Assembly: GCA_002946415.1 (NCBI GenBank)
Contig: NJPS01000051.1
Span: forward strand, 50,001 to 114,000
Direction of reading: 5' to 3'
From: Rutstroemia sp. NJR-2017a BVV2
Taxonomy: Eukaryota; Ascomycota; Leotiomycetes; Helotiales; Rutstroemiaceae
Length of the DNA: 64,000 bases
In this document: positions 10,127 to 21,520 of the stretch, one piece after another
Position numbering within the stretch: the stretch's first letter is position 1
Layout of the letters: each line of letters starts with the position of its first letter
The notes under the pieces: generated by a model
What the model saw: only the letters and a program-made list of their open reading frames with translations
What the model was told of the DNA's origin: nothing
Database searches by the model: none
Position numbers and translations under genes: made by a program

Positions 10127-11169
10127 ACGGGACAGACATGACAAGCCCACATGGGGTTGATTGAAATTATTTGAAGTGGGCTGGTTGGTGGGGAAAAGTA
10201 GTAATGCGATTATAGGACAACCGATGAGACAGTCATGAGCAATGCAGAGGTATAGATCTTTTGCGAATACAACTACATTATGTACAGTCAAACAGAGGCA
10301 TTACTTTCAAATTTGTAGTAGTCCTAATTCATCACAAAATATACAACTATTGAACTAGAGCACACCAAACGATGGATAAAGTGTTGTCTTCCATCAAGCG
10401 AACGGCTTCGACGATACCACGCGACAGTCTTGGTATACAGTGTACAATTTTCTAATCTGGTTTCTTTATATACACAGTGTTCATATATTTAATGGCTGCC
10501 CTATGAAAACAATTGTCAGGCTTTTCTGGTGCAAGTTAAATGCAAGGTAAGGACTGCCAAAAGGACAACAATAGCTCTCTAGCTATATGATTTTCCATCT
10601 GTCATACCGTCTTCCTAACTGTGATCTTTTGTAAAGACTATCTTCTCACAGCTGCCTTCAGTGGTCTTTGGTAGCCACCAGCTAGTTCTACTGACCTGTG
10701 GACTAACGTGTCCAACAAGGAATTATCCTTAGCCTGGGCACTCCGTGCGGGTATTGGAATTCTTCTCCTTCCTTCCCTGCTCTATGTTTCCTTCATTCCC
10801 TGGATCACCGGCGGAGCAAGTAAAACCTCTCTTGTCTGTGTATGAATACTATCGTCCTCCACAACCGTACAAAACGGCTGGAGGCTTGTTGATTGATAGA
10901 CACATCAACATCCCTCATCCATAATCGGAAACAGGTATATCGTGAGGACAAGTGACAACGTGGAGGGCCAGATTAGGTACTATACGTCGAGTAGTGAAAT
11001 GGCAACTCGCGTCGAGAATCGAAGGAACAGCTGCCTCTATTTCATCCCGATGTGCTAGCATCAATACTTCATCTCCGTTTGTTTTCTGCCAAATCCTAAA
11101 TCGAAACGTAGGAGCCTAACATTAGGCTAGCCATAAGCATTGTCTATATCCAGAACCAGTGTCAACATC
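10127..11169. other. Intergenic between convergent genes
   Basis: Contains the 3' regions of the carrier (+) and SSN3 (-). It is AT-rich with stops in all frames. I see no gene, repeat or RNA in it. Confidence 0.5.
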
Positions 11170-12816
11170 TCATTCCTTCATTCTCTTCGTTGGCCGCGAG
11201 TCGTCTGGTAACCCGCTTCGCTTGGTCCCAGGTAGGCTGCCAGTTCGGATGTCGTTGTCATCTTGACTGACTCTCCGATGCGGGTACTCCATCTTGGCCC
11301 CTTCAAAGACGTTCGCACTCACTTTATCCCCGGTGCTGAAAAATGGATGAGTTAATGCTGCTTGGGCCGTCAAACGTTTCTCCGGGTCGAATTCCAGCAA
11401 TGCGCTCAATAATTTGTAACCTTCGGCTCCCAGAGAAGAATTTGAGGAAGGGACAGATGTTTGTGAGTGAGCATTAATGGTTTGGAAGTACCACTTCTCA
11501 AGAGATGATCCACCTGCTTTTGCATGTGCCGAGGCGGAAAGCGTAGATAATTGGGAATATTCGGGCATTGATACAAGGTGGGACCATTTCTCTTTGGTAG
11601 GTAAACCCATGATGTCGACAATTTTCTGCATTTGGTTTCTTTGAAATGGAACAGTTTTCTTCGAATCCATTTTCGCCTCTTCCCCCTTGAAAATCGGTCG
11701 TAGTGAAAGGAGCTCAGCGAATATACATCCGATAGCCCACATGTCAATCGCCGGGGTGTAATGTCGCGAGCCAAGGAGCAGTTCCGGAGCACGGTACCAA
11801 ATTGTCACGACTACTTTATCTCCAGAGAACAAAGAATGGAGAGGTTTGTTGAACAAACGCGCTAATCCCAGATCCCCTATTTTGACTTCTCCTGAGGATG
11901 TCACCATGATATTCGCAGGCTTCAAATCCCGATGCAGAACCCAGTTGGCATGAAGATACTGGCAACCATTAAGAAGCTGAAACATGATGCTTTTGACGGT
12001 GGGTGCAGGTATCGGATGTCGGGTGGGCTGAGTATGGTGATGAATTATTTGCAAGAGATCGTGTTCAGCATATTCAAATACCATAAAGATACACTTGTCT
12101 TCCAGGATAGTCTCCACGAGGCGAATGATATTCATATGATTGAGCTCTGAGCATAGTGCCATTTCCCTGACGGCTGATTGGGAAATACCCGTGTATTGGA
12201 TCTGTTCCCCTTCTTTATCTGCTTATATGATTAGAGATGCGATTCTGAAGACCTGTTGAGGACAGTACAGGGTGGGGGAAACTATTACCTGGCTTGAATT
12301 TCTTGATAGCGAATAAGCCAGGTGCATCTTCTCGACTTCTAGCCTTATAGACCCTTCCGTAGGTACCTGAGCTGATGAAGCCAATGATACTATATCTATC
12401 GATGATGCGAACTTTACTTTGATAGCCTACATTTTGGTTGGTGCCTCTGTCGGTGGGTTCTGGGAGTAGGGTTAGCATCGGTATACCTGTGAGAAATGGA
12501 AAACGACCGACGATGAAAAGGAAACGGCTTTCTTGTGGGAAACATAGTGATGCCGGTGATGTGATGTGATCGCTCAGCGGTCGTGAAGTGGAATTGATAT
12601 TCCGAGGTCGTTGAAGTATGGTTAGTGGATAGGTAGAAAAGGATATGATGAGTCGTGTGACCAGAGGATTTATTTTGTGAAGACTCAGCACAAAAAAGAG
12701 TAGATGTAATTCTTACCTTCAAACGCAGCTTGAACGCTTCTTTTTAAATTCTGAGTCCTTGACGCAGAGACCGAGGATGGCCCTCCGGATGACAGCGGAT
12801 TAGAGGTCAAGCTCAT
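11170..12816 (-). CDS. SSN3: Cyclin-dependent kinase 8 / Mediator kinase SSN3 (448 aa)
   Basis: Catalytic subunit of the Mediator kinase module (with cyclin C, Med12 and Med13); phosphorylates the RNA polymerase II tail and transcription factors in the nucleus. Three exons: 12816-12717, 12486-12289 and 12218-11170, all joining in phase. The glycine loop ISSGTYGRVYKA is at about residues 71-82, followed by FAIKKFKP (catalytic Lys). The SQSAVREMALCSEL helix replaces PSTAIRE and marks the CDK8 group. HRDLKPANIMV is the catalytic loop. DLG replaces DFG, as in fungal Srb10. VVTIWYRAPELLLG is the activation segment, without the activating Thr of other CDKs. EEAKMDSKKTVPFQRNQM is also typical of SSN3. 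It is divergent from the J-protein gene over 622 bp. Confidence 0.93.
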
Positions 12817-13438
12817 TATTGTGGATATGCTACTGTACGGATGTGCTGATCTGCACACAGGCGTGACGGGCAGAGGAGGCAAGGTAAGAAGAGGATCCCA
12901 ATCAGTCAGCGCCGCGCAGCGCCAGGCAGGCAGGCAGGCAGGCAGGTCAGTTGAGGGAAGTGTCGCTGGACGAATCGGGACAAGCAATGAATATTCACGT
13001 ACGCGCAACTGACCGTAACTACGCGACAGCAGGACCAGGAGGACCAGAAGGACCAGAACAAATACTTCGGCCTGGGCAAGCGTCTCGTGCAGAAGATATG
13101 GACTGCGGCGTGGCGGAAATGCGATTAGGATGGGTTGAGATAGGAGGCAGGTTAGGATGCAGTGGAGTGGGAAAACACCGAGACACCTCTCTCATCGCTC
13201 TTATCCTTATCGTGCCCATCCCCCATCCCCCATCCCCGTGTCTCCGTGCACGACCGCGCTAACTAAATCATCACTAACGTTACTCTGTCGAGCCTGTCCC
13301 GTCTGTACTTCCAAAATCATCCATCTTCAATCCCATCCATGCAAGCTTACCACAAGACAGTTCGATTACTCGGCATTGATACATTGGCTTTTGCTTGTCC
13401 ATCGTATCAAACAATCAATTCCCTCTACCAAGTGAGCT
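12817..13438. promoter_or_regulatory. Divergent promoter of SSN3 and the J-protein gene, with short repeats
   Basis: No gene is seen. The stretch holds an AGGC tetranucleotide run at 12924-12946 and a 9-bp imperfect repeat (GGACCAGAA-like, three units) at about 13031-13058. Both lie upstream of both genes. Open frames crossing here are low-complexity shadows. Confidence 0.5.
12924..12946 (+). repeat. AGGC tetranucleotide microsatellite
   Basis: About six tandem AGGC units lie in the SSN3 5' region, likely in its untranslated leader or promoter. Confidence 0.9.
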
Positions 13439-14220
13439 ATGTCTACCGCGCCCGTAAAAGCTAACGAAGATGATTTGGATGCACTTGAAGCCCTCGAAAG
13501 TGAGGCGAAAGAATTCGACAAGGTATTAATTTCTCTCGTTGTTCATTGCGCAAGTTATCACGACGCTGATATGGTTCTGATTAGGATGCGGAAATCGATC
13601 GCATTCTGAAAGCTTTTCGTCTAGATGCGTAAGTTCTTTCTTGTCACCATGCGAGTCTTAGCAAACTGAACCAACACAAGTGCTAACAGTGCGACATCAG
13701 CTATGCAGTACTTGATCTCCAACCCGGAGTCCCCGAATCCGACATCAAAAAATGCTACCGAGTCAAGTCTCTCCTCATCCATCCAGACAAAACCAAAAAC
13801 CCTTCCGCGCCTGACGCATTCGACCGACTGAAAAAAGCGCAACTAGAACTCATGGATGAGAAACATCGTGAGCGACTCGACGAAGCTATCGCCGACGCAC
13901 GCATGTTGTTAATTCGGGAGAAGAAGTTGACTGTCGACAGCGAGGAGGTAAAGAGTGAGGAGTTTCGCAAAGAGTGGAGAGAGAAGACTAAATATGTTTT
14001 GATCGATAATGAGCAGAGAAGGCGAAGACAAATGAAAGCGCAGATGCAGGAGGAAGGAAGGGAGCAAAAGAAAGCAGAGGAAGAACTGGAGGCCAGGAAG
14101 CGGAAGAGGGAAAGTGAAGTCAAATGGGAGGAAACCAGGGAGGAAAGGATCGGCAGCTGGAGGGAATTCCAGAAGGGACCGCAACAAAAGAAGAAGAAGA
14201 AGGCAAAACCTCTAGGTTAG
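13439..14220 (+). CDS. J-domain protein, DNAJC8 / Spf31-like (215 aa)
   Basis: Hsp40-type co-chaperone of the DNAJC8 group, which is associated with spliceosomal proteins in the nucleus. Three exons: 13439-13522, 13585-13628 and 13701-14220. The J domain starts near residue 42 with YAVLDLQPGVPESDIKKCYR. It has the essential HPD in LLIHPDKTKNPSAPDAF and then FDRLKKAQLELMDE, a spacing typical of DNAJC8 (short helix IV). The second half is a highly charged helix (EEFRKEWREKTKYVLIDNEQ, then Glu/Lys/Arg-rich) ending in a poly-Lys nuclear-localisation-like tail (KKKKKAKPLG). Length fits fungal homologues. The tiny 44-nt middle exon is supported by phase and by the family. Confidence 0.85.
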
Positions 14221-14956
14221 GTATCAAGCAATGCTCAACGACTAGGTGATTTCGGATGGCACGGTTCTGAGAAGTAGTCCACGACTCATATCAAGTTGAG
14301 CAGTGCATTTTTGAAATAATTCCTTGCTGTTTATTCTGCAGCTTGATCATCTCAGCACAGATAAGCTCTTTATTAGACTTTGCCTCATGTTCGTTATCAA
14401 CTGGAGCAACCAACCAGCGGATTGGTGCTACAAAACAGGAAACAAGAACAACGAAATTTGGTAGCAAACAATGCTGGCAACGGTGCAGACAATGGCGCAA
14501 CCGGTATGCATGGAATTTGCGCACCTCAAACTGCGTTTGTTTCAGCCCAGCGGTAGACGTCTTGATGACCTTGTTCATTAAAGCCCGGTCGCCCAGCGCC
14601 TCCAGTTACGTGGCGTAGCGTTTCAACTTCCTACCAATCTTCCTGCAGGTTATGGTGCTTGGGCTCTGACGTGATGGCCTGGTCATGGAAGAGGGAGAAG
14701 AAGACTGATGGGCAAAACGGTACTCCAGGCTCCACAAAGAATAATGGGCATCGAAGTCAATTAAACTGCAAGGCCAAAACACAGTCAAATAAGTATATAA
14801 AATAGAAACGTTGAACTTCGTCTCACTCCGTCCTGCCCAGTATACTCCGCCTACTTTCACACTTCCCTTATTCTATCTTCCTGAACCCAGCAAATAGCCT
14901 CCGTGCGTAGCATACCTATCTCCCATCCTAGATTCTTCCCACGCTATATCTTAAAC
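14221..14956. other. Intergenic between convergent genes
   Basis: 3' regions of the J-protein gene and PLS1. Short opposing frames at 14291-14618 show no family features. No gene or repeat is seen. Confidence 0.45.
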
Positions 14957-15761
14957 CTAAAATGCACCAGTGCCATTCTTCTCATCAATGAAACGATAAC
15001 GCTCTCTCTCTTTGCGCTCCTTGGAGAGCATAGCAATGCCCAGGATTAGTGCGACGTCAAGACCTGTAATCCGATGTTAGTGATGGTAACCAAGCCCAAT
15101 TCACCTATACATAAACTCCAAAAATTTAACATACCGACAATACCAAAAGCGGCCGTGAAAATGATATCCAAGAAGTTGCCATCGAGCTTAACAAAAGCCG
15201 CACTGCAACCGGGCATCGTCGCAGCAATTATCGAGTTCGGGCATGTAGAATCGGTGACAAAGCCAGGAGATGAACTATTGAAATATCCGCAGCAGGACAG
15301 CTGCTCCTGAAGAAGAGACTGTGTGGTGGCAGATTGCGCATTCCATGTATCCAACAGGCTCTCCTTGGATCTTAGTGTACCGAACCAGATATCCAAGCCA
15401 ATAACCATAGTGAAGATAGCGCATATGACGGTCATGTATCCGTGAAACTTCAACCATCCTCGAGTTGTGGATAGTGTCATCGCAGGAATAGAGGTGAGAA
15501 AGCTGATGAATATTATCACTGCATTTCCAATAGCCGCTACGTTGATCTCATGTTAGTCCTTCTCACCACCTTTATAGCCTGTTCAAGCGACTCACCATTA
15601 AGAGGAGTTCCCATTAGCAGAAGATTTGTCGCAACACTAGCGATAGTTGGTGCCTGTGAAGTTCCGGACTTCGTCGTCAAAGCAAATCCTAAGATCAAGG
15701 CCCCCGAAGCCACAAACAACACATCAAGCACAACGTAAGTCCAGAGCACCTTGTCCGCCAT
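14957..15761 (-). CDS. PLS1: Tetraspanin, Pls1 type (224 aa)
   Basis: Four-helix membrane protein. Pls1 tetraspanins are required for appressorium-mediated penetration in Magnaporthe, Colletotrichum and Botrytis. Three exons join in phase: 15761-15596, 15536-15135 and 15063-14957. TM1 begins at once (KVLWTYVVLDVLFVASGALI). TM2 is AVIIFISFLTSIPAM and TM3 is VICAIFTMVIGLDIWFG. The large extracellular loop has the CCG signature (QLSCCGYFNSSSPGFVTD) plus two further cysteines (DSTC, PGC), as in Pls1. TM4 spans the last intron (IFTAAFGIVG then LDVALILGIAML). The C-terminal tail is charged (KERKERERYRF). Length equals that of the Pls1 subfamily (about 225 aa). Other fungal tetraspanins (Tsp2, Tsp3) are longer and differ in loop spacing. 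Confidence 0.85.
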
Positions 15762-17049
15762 CTTGAATAGAACCAGCTATGTCAAGGAAATCGAGAGGGA
15801 GCCTTCCGCCGATCACCCGAAGCTCGATGATGTGAGAACGGTAGTAGAATGCGAAGGAAAATAGATGGATGCGTAGATAAATGGATGCTCGACTAGTCGA
15901 GTAGTCCCTGGTTGACTTGACGGCCGGCGCCTAATTTCTGTAATGTGAATGAATGATAGGGCCACGAAGATGCGCCGTCTCTTTTCTCCGCGTCAAATGA
16001 AAGTACTGGATAGATGAAATGAGTGAAATGGGAAAGAGAGCAGCGTGTAATTAACTCAATAATACGAATCAATAGAAGAAATGAGCTGGAGGCTAGCAAT
16101 GAGTGAAACACGAAACAGTCGACAACTTCGTCTGTTAAGAAAGAGCAATTAAGAGAGGAGGAACGGGAGCGAGGAAGATTAGTCTTGGGAAGAACAAGAA
16201 GGACGGAAAGTGTCCTAGAATGAGAGCAAAAGTTAGCAGTACTCCGCACAATAACCTAGTATGGAACGAAGTTTGCATTAAATCAAGTCAGCGAATCATT
16301 ATCAGAACGGCCGTGCAAGCAGGACGTTTGTCTGTTTTCATCAGGCCTACGTTGCAGTTGGATTTACGCTGTTACAGTAACAAAGTGAGAGGAAGAGGTG
16401 CACGGGGCATGGCGGAGCAAGTTCGTATGTTGGAAGATTCTCCGACAATTGGCGTTTCGCCATCTGCCTCAGGACTTGGGCTTTGCCGCTCTGGTGAGAT
16501 TCTTGTCGCAGTGAGTTTTGGGTTTGACCGACAACGGTCGAGACTACGAGGTTGGTTTGCTGTCTTTGTAAGTTGGACTGTCCCAGGCAGTCTCTCCTGT
16601 GTTGCGAAAGAATAATCTCTGCTGATTCCATTGACTACTAAAAAGAACAAATAGAATATCGTAGCTATGCCATGTTTCGTTGAACTTACTCCAGACAGTC
16701 TCAGGCATCAACCGAAATCCACCAATAGGCTTATATCTTCCGCTTTCTCGACTGCTAGTCGTCTCTGTCTCCGCCCATCCCGTACAACTCTTCACGCCCA
16801 CCATTTCTGCTCGGGTATCTGATACGCAAATAGAAAACGTAACCCTGCTGATTTCGTAACTGCGCCCGTTGATATACCATCCACGATATATTCGCCGGGT
16901 GCTCGTGGCTGATAGTACATATAAAGATATTCCAACGCAAGACGTGAATGCGTGTCTCCGGACGACTGCAGAAAGTGGAACTTTCGATTACTGATTGCTC
17001 CTCATTTCCTTGCCGTTCGTCTATTATTCCAGTCCCAATCCGAACCAGC
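15762..17049. other. Intergenic, upstream of PLS1 and downstream of SWC5
   Basis: 1.3 kb with no supported gene. Overlapping open frames at 15893-17087 on both strands have unlikely composition and no family signature. The PLS1 promoter must lie at the left end. Confidence 0.45.
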
Positions 17050-18180
17050 TCAAATGGGTAATCCCCTTGCACGGCGTTCCTTTTCATCTTTCTTCCTTTC
17101 CACCCGCGCCAAAAAGTCTACCCTGTCCTTGAACGCACCCTTCTTCTTACCAGCCGCATCCAGCTCATCCTTAATACCCTCCTTATCAACAAAGCCAGCC
17201 CAATCCATAGCACTCTTCTCCACTGTGTTCAACTTCTTTGCTTCCTTGAGATTAGCACCAAGACCTGTCTTAGCTCCAAACTGCAAGTCCTCTCGAACTG
17301 GCAGCGCGTGTTCATTGACAGGCTCGAAAATCGATCTTCGCGCTTTCTTGACAGGGCGCTTGGGTTTGACCATCATCTCTGGTTCCTTCTGGGCCGTATC
17401 TTTTTGCGCTGCAAAGTATAACTTGGCTTCAGCGGAATCTCGATGAACGAGTTTTTGTTCTGTGTAAACCTTCCCCGCAAAATTATATGTTCGTTGAATC
17501 ATGATCATGGAATCGGGCGCCCCGCTGAAACTACTACGTTCGCGAGAGCTGCGATGAAGTTCGGGTGATTTGGAGTTACCGTACCCGGCAACTCCATTGT
17601 CGATATTACGAGTAGTTGTTCGGGGGGGTTCTGGAGTGTTGCTCGGCTGGTATAACATTTCTGTCGGTCTATTCATGCCGGCAGACTGGCCAGATATCAT
17701 GCTTGCCCAAAGAGCATCAACATCGACTGTTGCGGTCTTTGTGTCTGCTAGAGGCTTCCTTTCGATTTTCCTGTAACAATTGCCTCAGTTCGATAGTTCC
17801 ACAACGAACTTGAAATATGCTCTGTCGTTAACATACTCTTGTGCTCGCATGCTTCTCGTTTTTACTAATCCGCCCTCGCCATCTTCATCGTCCTCCATTT
17901 CATCATCTTTCCCACCTTTTTTGCTCTTCTTCTTTCTTCTCTTCATGCCCTTATGAATAATTGCTTCATCACCCGAATTTTCGAATCCAGCGTCTTCAGC
18001 ATCGCCATCTGATTCTCCTTTACGTTTCGTGACCCGTTTCTTGTTATTCGTTCTCGTCGTCTCGTCCTCTTCTACTTCGGAATCTGATAAGTCGTCTTGA
18101 ATTTGTGCCGCATCTGGCGCGAAATCTTCATCCTCGGAAGACGCATATTCTTCGTCTGATAATATTAAACTTGGCGGCAT
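17050..18180 (-). CDS. SWC5: SWR1 complex subunit Swc5, BCNT domain (354 aa)
   Basis: Subunit of the SWR1 remodeller that exchanges H2A for H2A.Z in nucleosomes. Two exons: 18180-17837 and 17770-17050. The N-terminus is strongly acidic and has DEEYASSEDEDFAPD, aromatic residues in acidic context like the DEF/Y motifs of Swc5 that bind H2A-H2B. A basic stretch with KRRKKKSKKGGKDDEMEDD follows. The extreme C-terminus is the BCNT (Bucentaur) signature: AMDWAGFVDKEGI, then AFKDRVDFLARVERK and ERRARGLPI. These conserved ends with a variable middle are the usual Swc5 layout. The ATG is the first in the frame and starts MPPSLILSDEEY. Confidence 0.9.
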
Positions 18181-18591
18181 ATTTTGTTTTCTCGTTTTTT
18201 GTAGAGGGAAATGTTTAACAAAATGCAGAGTACCATCTGAATTAATGTAACCTTAGCTTAATGCACAATACTGTGACGGACATCCATGCCACTAAGTTGC
18301 AGTATGGTCCCCTAACTAGTTTGGACCACTCAGAACGCTCGGTGCATGCCGCAATACGTGCACTTCCAACGCGCATCGACATACGTTAATCCGAGCTTCT
18401 TTTCCCCTACTCTTTCACGGAGGAGACTTCATGGACGTCACTGGCAAAAACATCACGACGCACAATAGTATCGAGTTCTTCGAACACCAAATTTATGTGG
18501 CAGATGTTGGCTCGTAACGCGGTTGAATTAGTAAAGGAACGAGGATGAAGCGACTGCAGATAATAGTTATTTCTTACTACAAGCAACGCAT
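18181..18591. other. Intergenic, SWC5 promoter and HOM6 3' end
   Basis: Both neighbours are on the minus strand, so this stretch should contain the SWC5 promoter. No gene or repeat is seen. Confidence 0.45.
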
Positions 18592-19744
18592 TCAGGTCAA
18601 TCTTTCAAGAACTTTGATCAGATCTGCTGTGACTCCCATTGCTGTGACTTCTCCTCCAGCTCCCGCTCCCTGAATGATCAACGGATTAGATCCGTATCGT
18701 TTTGTGTAAAAGCTAATGATGTTATCGCTTCCCTTCAATGCAGCAATCGGGTGCGATCTGTCGAATTTTTCTAACCCAACCTTCACCTCCTTCTTCGCAA
18801 CATCAATACTGCCAACAAATCTAATAACCTTGCCTTCTTTCTCGGCAGATGTCTTTGTGTCCTCCATCTGCGAATCGAATCCTGGCAACCTTTCTAAGAA
18901 CTCGTCTCCGCTTGCAACGCTCTCTAATTCTTTGGGGATCAAGCTCTGTACAGGGAAGGATGCTGGAGATTCGACTGGCAATCCAGCTAACCTTGCTAAG
19001 ATAGTCAATTTCCGCGCAACATCAAGACCATTCAAGTCATCTCTCGGGTCGGGTTCAGTATAGCCTAGTTCTTTTGCCTTCGCAACTTCTGCAGACCACT
19101 TTCCTCCCAGCCCGTCGGTTGGAGCAAATGAGTTGAACAGGAATGACATCGTTCCGCTGAATACACCTTCAATCTTGGTAATAGAATCTCCAGTATCCAC
19201 CAAGTCCTTTAATGTCGATATCACTGGTAACCCAGCGCCAACAGAACTTTCATGATACACCTTTGCACCTGAAGACGAAGCTGCTGAGAAGATATCCTGC
19301 CATAATTTGTAGGATCCCGAAAAAGCCTTTTTATTTGGAGTAACTATAGAAATGCCCTTGGACAGAAACTGCGGGTAGGTGTCTGCTACGTCCTGTGAAC
19401 TTGTGTTGTCAACAAGTACAACTCTTGCGGGGGCAGCGGCTAGGTATTCGACAACTTTTGGTAAAGGAAGAGGATCTTGGTTCGAATCGGCAAGGGACTT
19501 GTGCAGCTCAGAATATGCAATAGGTGTATAGTCTGGACTATAAATCACTCTTTTGCTTCTTGAAACGAAGATTAGCGAGATCCGAGATGATGTGAATCGG
19601 TGGGTAAGAGCTTCGAGTTGTGACAGGAAGCATTTGCCTACACCACCAGCACCTGTTGATAACCAATTAGCTATTCCGTTAATAAATCGTCGCTCGCCGA
19701 ACTACATTACCAATTACTGCAACGTAGATTTCTTTGGCCGCCAT
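18592..19744 (-). CDS. HOM6: Homoserine dehydrogenase (364 aa)
   Basis: Reduces aspartate semialdehyde to homoserine with NAD(P)H, on the path to threonine and methionine, in the cytosol. Exon 1 is 34 nt (19744-19711, MAAKEIYVAVI). A GTAATG intron precedes exon 2 (19652-18592), and the split codon restores the dinucleotide motif VIGAGGVGKCFLSQL. Further landmarks are VVLVDNTSS, ISIVTPNKKAFSG with the catalytic-region Lys, KVYHESSVGAGLPVISTL and GYTEPDPRDDLNGLDVARK, the most conserved stretch of the family. The C-terminus has NPLIIQGAGAGGEVTAMGV. It is the short monofunctional fungal type without an aspartokinase domain. It shares a 326-bp divergent promoter region with CAB2. Confidence 0.95.
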
Positions 19745-20070
19745 ATCGAGATACTTTGTTGAATATTGAAGCTGGGGAAGATGTGAGGAAAAACTTACAA
19801 CGTCCGAAATGCTATGCATCCTCTAGTCCGATCTCGCTCCCCCGCGGTGCTAACTGCTGTTGACTTTTCATTCGCGGTTGAGGGGTTATGTACGTAGCTT
19901 CGGCATCTCAGATTCTGCTGCACGAACACCCCGCAAATCATCCATCTAGTGTATTGACTTTCACCATTGCGGTTCAAACCCCCATTCAAACTCAAGCGCA
20001 CGACTATTCTCATCAAAGTCTCTAATTCTGTCGCATAACTTTGATTTCGTCGTATAACTCTGATTATACC
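19745..20070. promoter_or_regulatory. Divergent promoter of HOM6 and CAB2
   Basis: 326 bp between two start codons facing outward. I looked for a Gcn4/CPC1 site (TGACTCA) and found no exact copy. No gene is seen. Confidence 0.4.
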
Positions 20071-21249
20071 ATGTCAACATCAATAAGCAGAACAGACTCG
20101 ACACGAAAGAACACCGCCGAGGCCGCCGAACGAGACTACTTCTCCGAGAATCCAGCTCCCGCAAACCTCGAAAGGCACACAAGTCGTGCTAAAGAGTTCA
20201 TCGATTTTCACGCAGCTGCTGGGCGACGAGTCGTTTTAGTTACATCGGGAGGGACAACCGTACCTTTGGAAAGGCAAACGGTTCGGTTCATTGACAATTT
20301 TAGTGCTGGAACACGAGGGGCTACATCTGCCGAGTACTTTTTGGAAGCTGGATACGCTGTTATCTTTCTACATCGGCAATTCAGTCTCCTACCCTATTCG
20401 CGCCATTACAGTCATGCGACCGACTGTTTCCTTGATTTCCTCCATGAAGGTCCCGACGGGAGTGTGGTCGCTAACGATGAATATCGGGAGAAGATGTTGA
20501 AGGTCTTGCGGAAATATAACACAGCGAAATCCAAGAATCTGCTGTTGACTCTTCCATTCACAACCATCACAGACTATCTATTCGTGCTTCGATCGATTGC
20601 GCAATTGATGCGTCCACTTGGGCGTCGTGGATTGCTTTATCTCGCTGCTGCTGTTTCCGACTTCTTTGTGCCGCCGGAACGAATGGTAGAACACAAAATT
20701 CAATCGACAAATGCTACAGATACAAGCATGGAAGGGAACAAGGAAACCAAGGAAGAGGAGTTTGATAACTTTGATTCTTCTCCGTCTATACCGCGAAGCA
20801 AGCGCTTGATCGTTGATCTGGATCCTGTACCCAAGTTCCTCAAGAATCTTGTGGACGGATGGGCTCCCGAAGGAATGATCGTATCATTCAAGCTGGAAAC
20901 CGATCCTGAGATTCTGGTCCACAAAGCGCAATATTCCCTCGACCGCTATCAGCACCATCTGGTCATTGGTAATCTACTTGCTACACGAAAATGGGAAGTG
21001 GTATTCGTTGCTCCGGGTCAGAAAGACCAATGGATTCGGGTACCTAGACACAAGAGGAAGAAAACGATCACCGGCAATGAGGAACTTGTTGGGATTGCCG
21101 CCAGGAGAGGAGAGATCGGCGAAAGACCCCTTGATCCTAAAGAGCTTCCGGATGGAGAACCGGAAATTGAAATCGAAAGTCTGATTATTCCAGCTGTAGA
21201 AGAGTTGCATACGTCGCATATCAATAAGCCGAAAAAGAGAGATCAATAA
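20071..21249 (+). CDS. CAB2: Phosphopantothenate-cysteine ligase (392 aa)
   Basis: Second step of coenzyme A synthesis from phosphopantothenate: ATP-dependent joining with cysteine, in cytosol and nucleus. Intron-less frame; the first ATG is 20071. The N-terminal third has RVVLVTSGGTTVPLERQ then VRFIDNFSAGTRGATSAEYF, the nucleotide-binding signature of eukaryotic PPCS. Then come FLHRQFSLLPYSRHY, LYLAAAVSDFFVP (substrate loop), PVPKFLKNLVDGWAP and VSFKLETDPEIL, followed by HHLVIGNLLATRKWEVVFV. The C-terminal 80 residues are longer and more charged than in yeast Cab2, a normal variation in filamentous fungi. It is divergent from HOM6. Confidence 0.94.
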   Translation: MSTSISRTDSTRKNTAEAAERDYFSENPAPANLERHTSRAKEFIDFHAAAGRRVVLVTSGGTTVPLERQTVRFIDNFSAGTRGATSAEYFLEAGYAVIFLHRQFSLLPYSRHYSHATDCFLDFLHEGPDGSVVANDEYREKMLKVLRKYNTAKSKNLLLTLPFTTITDYLFVLRSIAQLMRPLGRRGLLYLAAAVSDFFVPPERMVEHKIQSTNATDTSMEGNKETKEEEFDNFDSSPSIPRSKRLIVDLDPVPKFLKNLVDGWAPEGMIVSFKLETDPEILVHKAQYSLDRYQHHLVIGNLLATRKWEVVFVAPGQKDQWIRVPRHKRKKTITGNEELVGIAARRGEIGERPLDPKELPDGEPEIEIESLIIPAVEELHTSHINKPKKRDQ

Positions 21250-21520
21250 TTGCAGTTTAAAGATGGGAACACAAGCGAACCCCTTAAACTTTGTGATGAT
21301 TTATATGATGGTTTTGACCTATATACGTCCTGAGTATGGATAACATAGCCATTGTACCATATACCAATTACCAAAATTCTCAATCTCACCATCCAGGTCT
21401 GAGGGTCTCTTAGTGAAGCTTGAACAGAGGCTCCTAATCCTTCTGAATATTATGGGTGTAGAGTGCCCTCACAATAACAAGTTGGTGCGTCAATTCGTGC
21501 ACCCCATCACCACCCCATGC

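Noticed and set aside
15893..17087. Several overlapping frames on both strands upstream of PLS1
   Set aside because: Mutually overlapping, low plausibility, no conserved motif.
19950..20000. GGTTCAAACCC at about 19970, like a tRNA T-arm
   Set aside because: No acceptor stem, anticodon arm or D arm can be formed around it.
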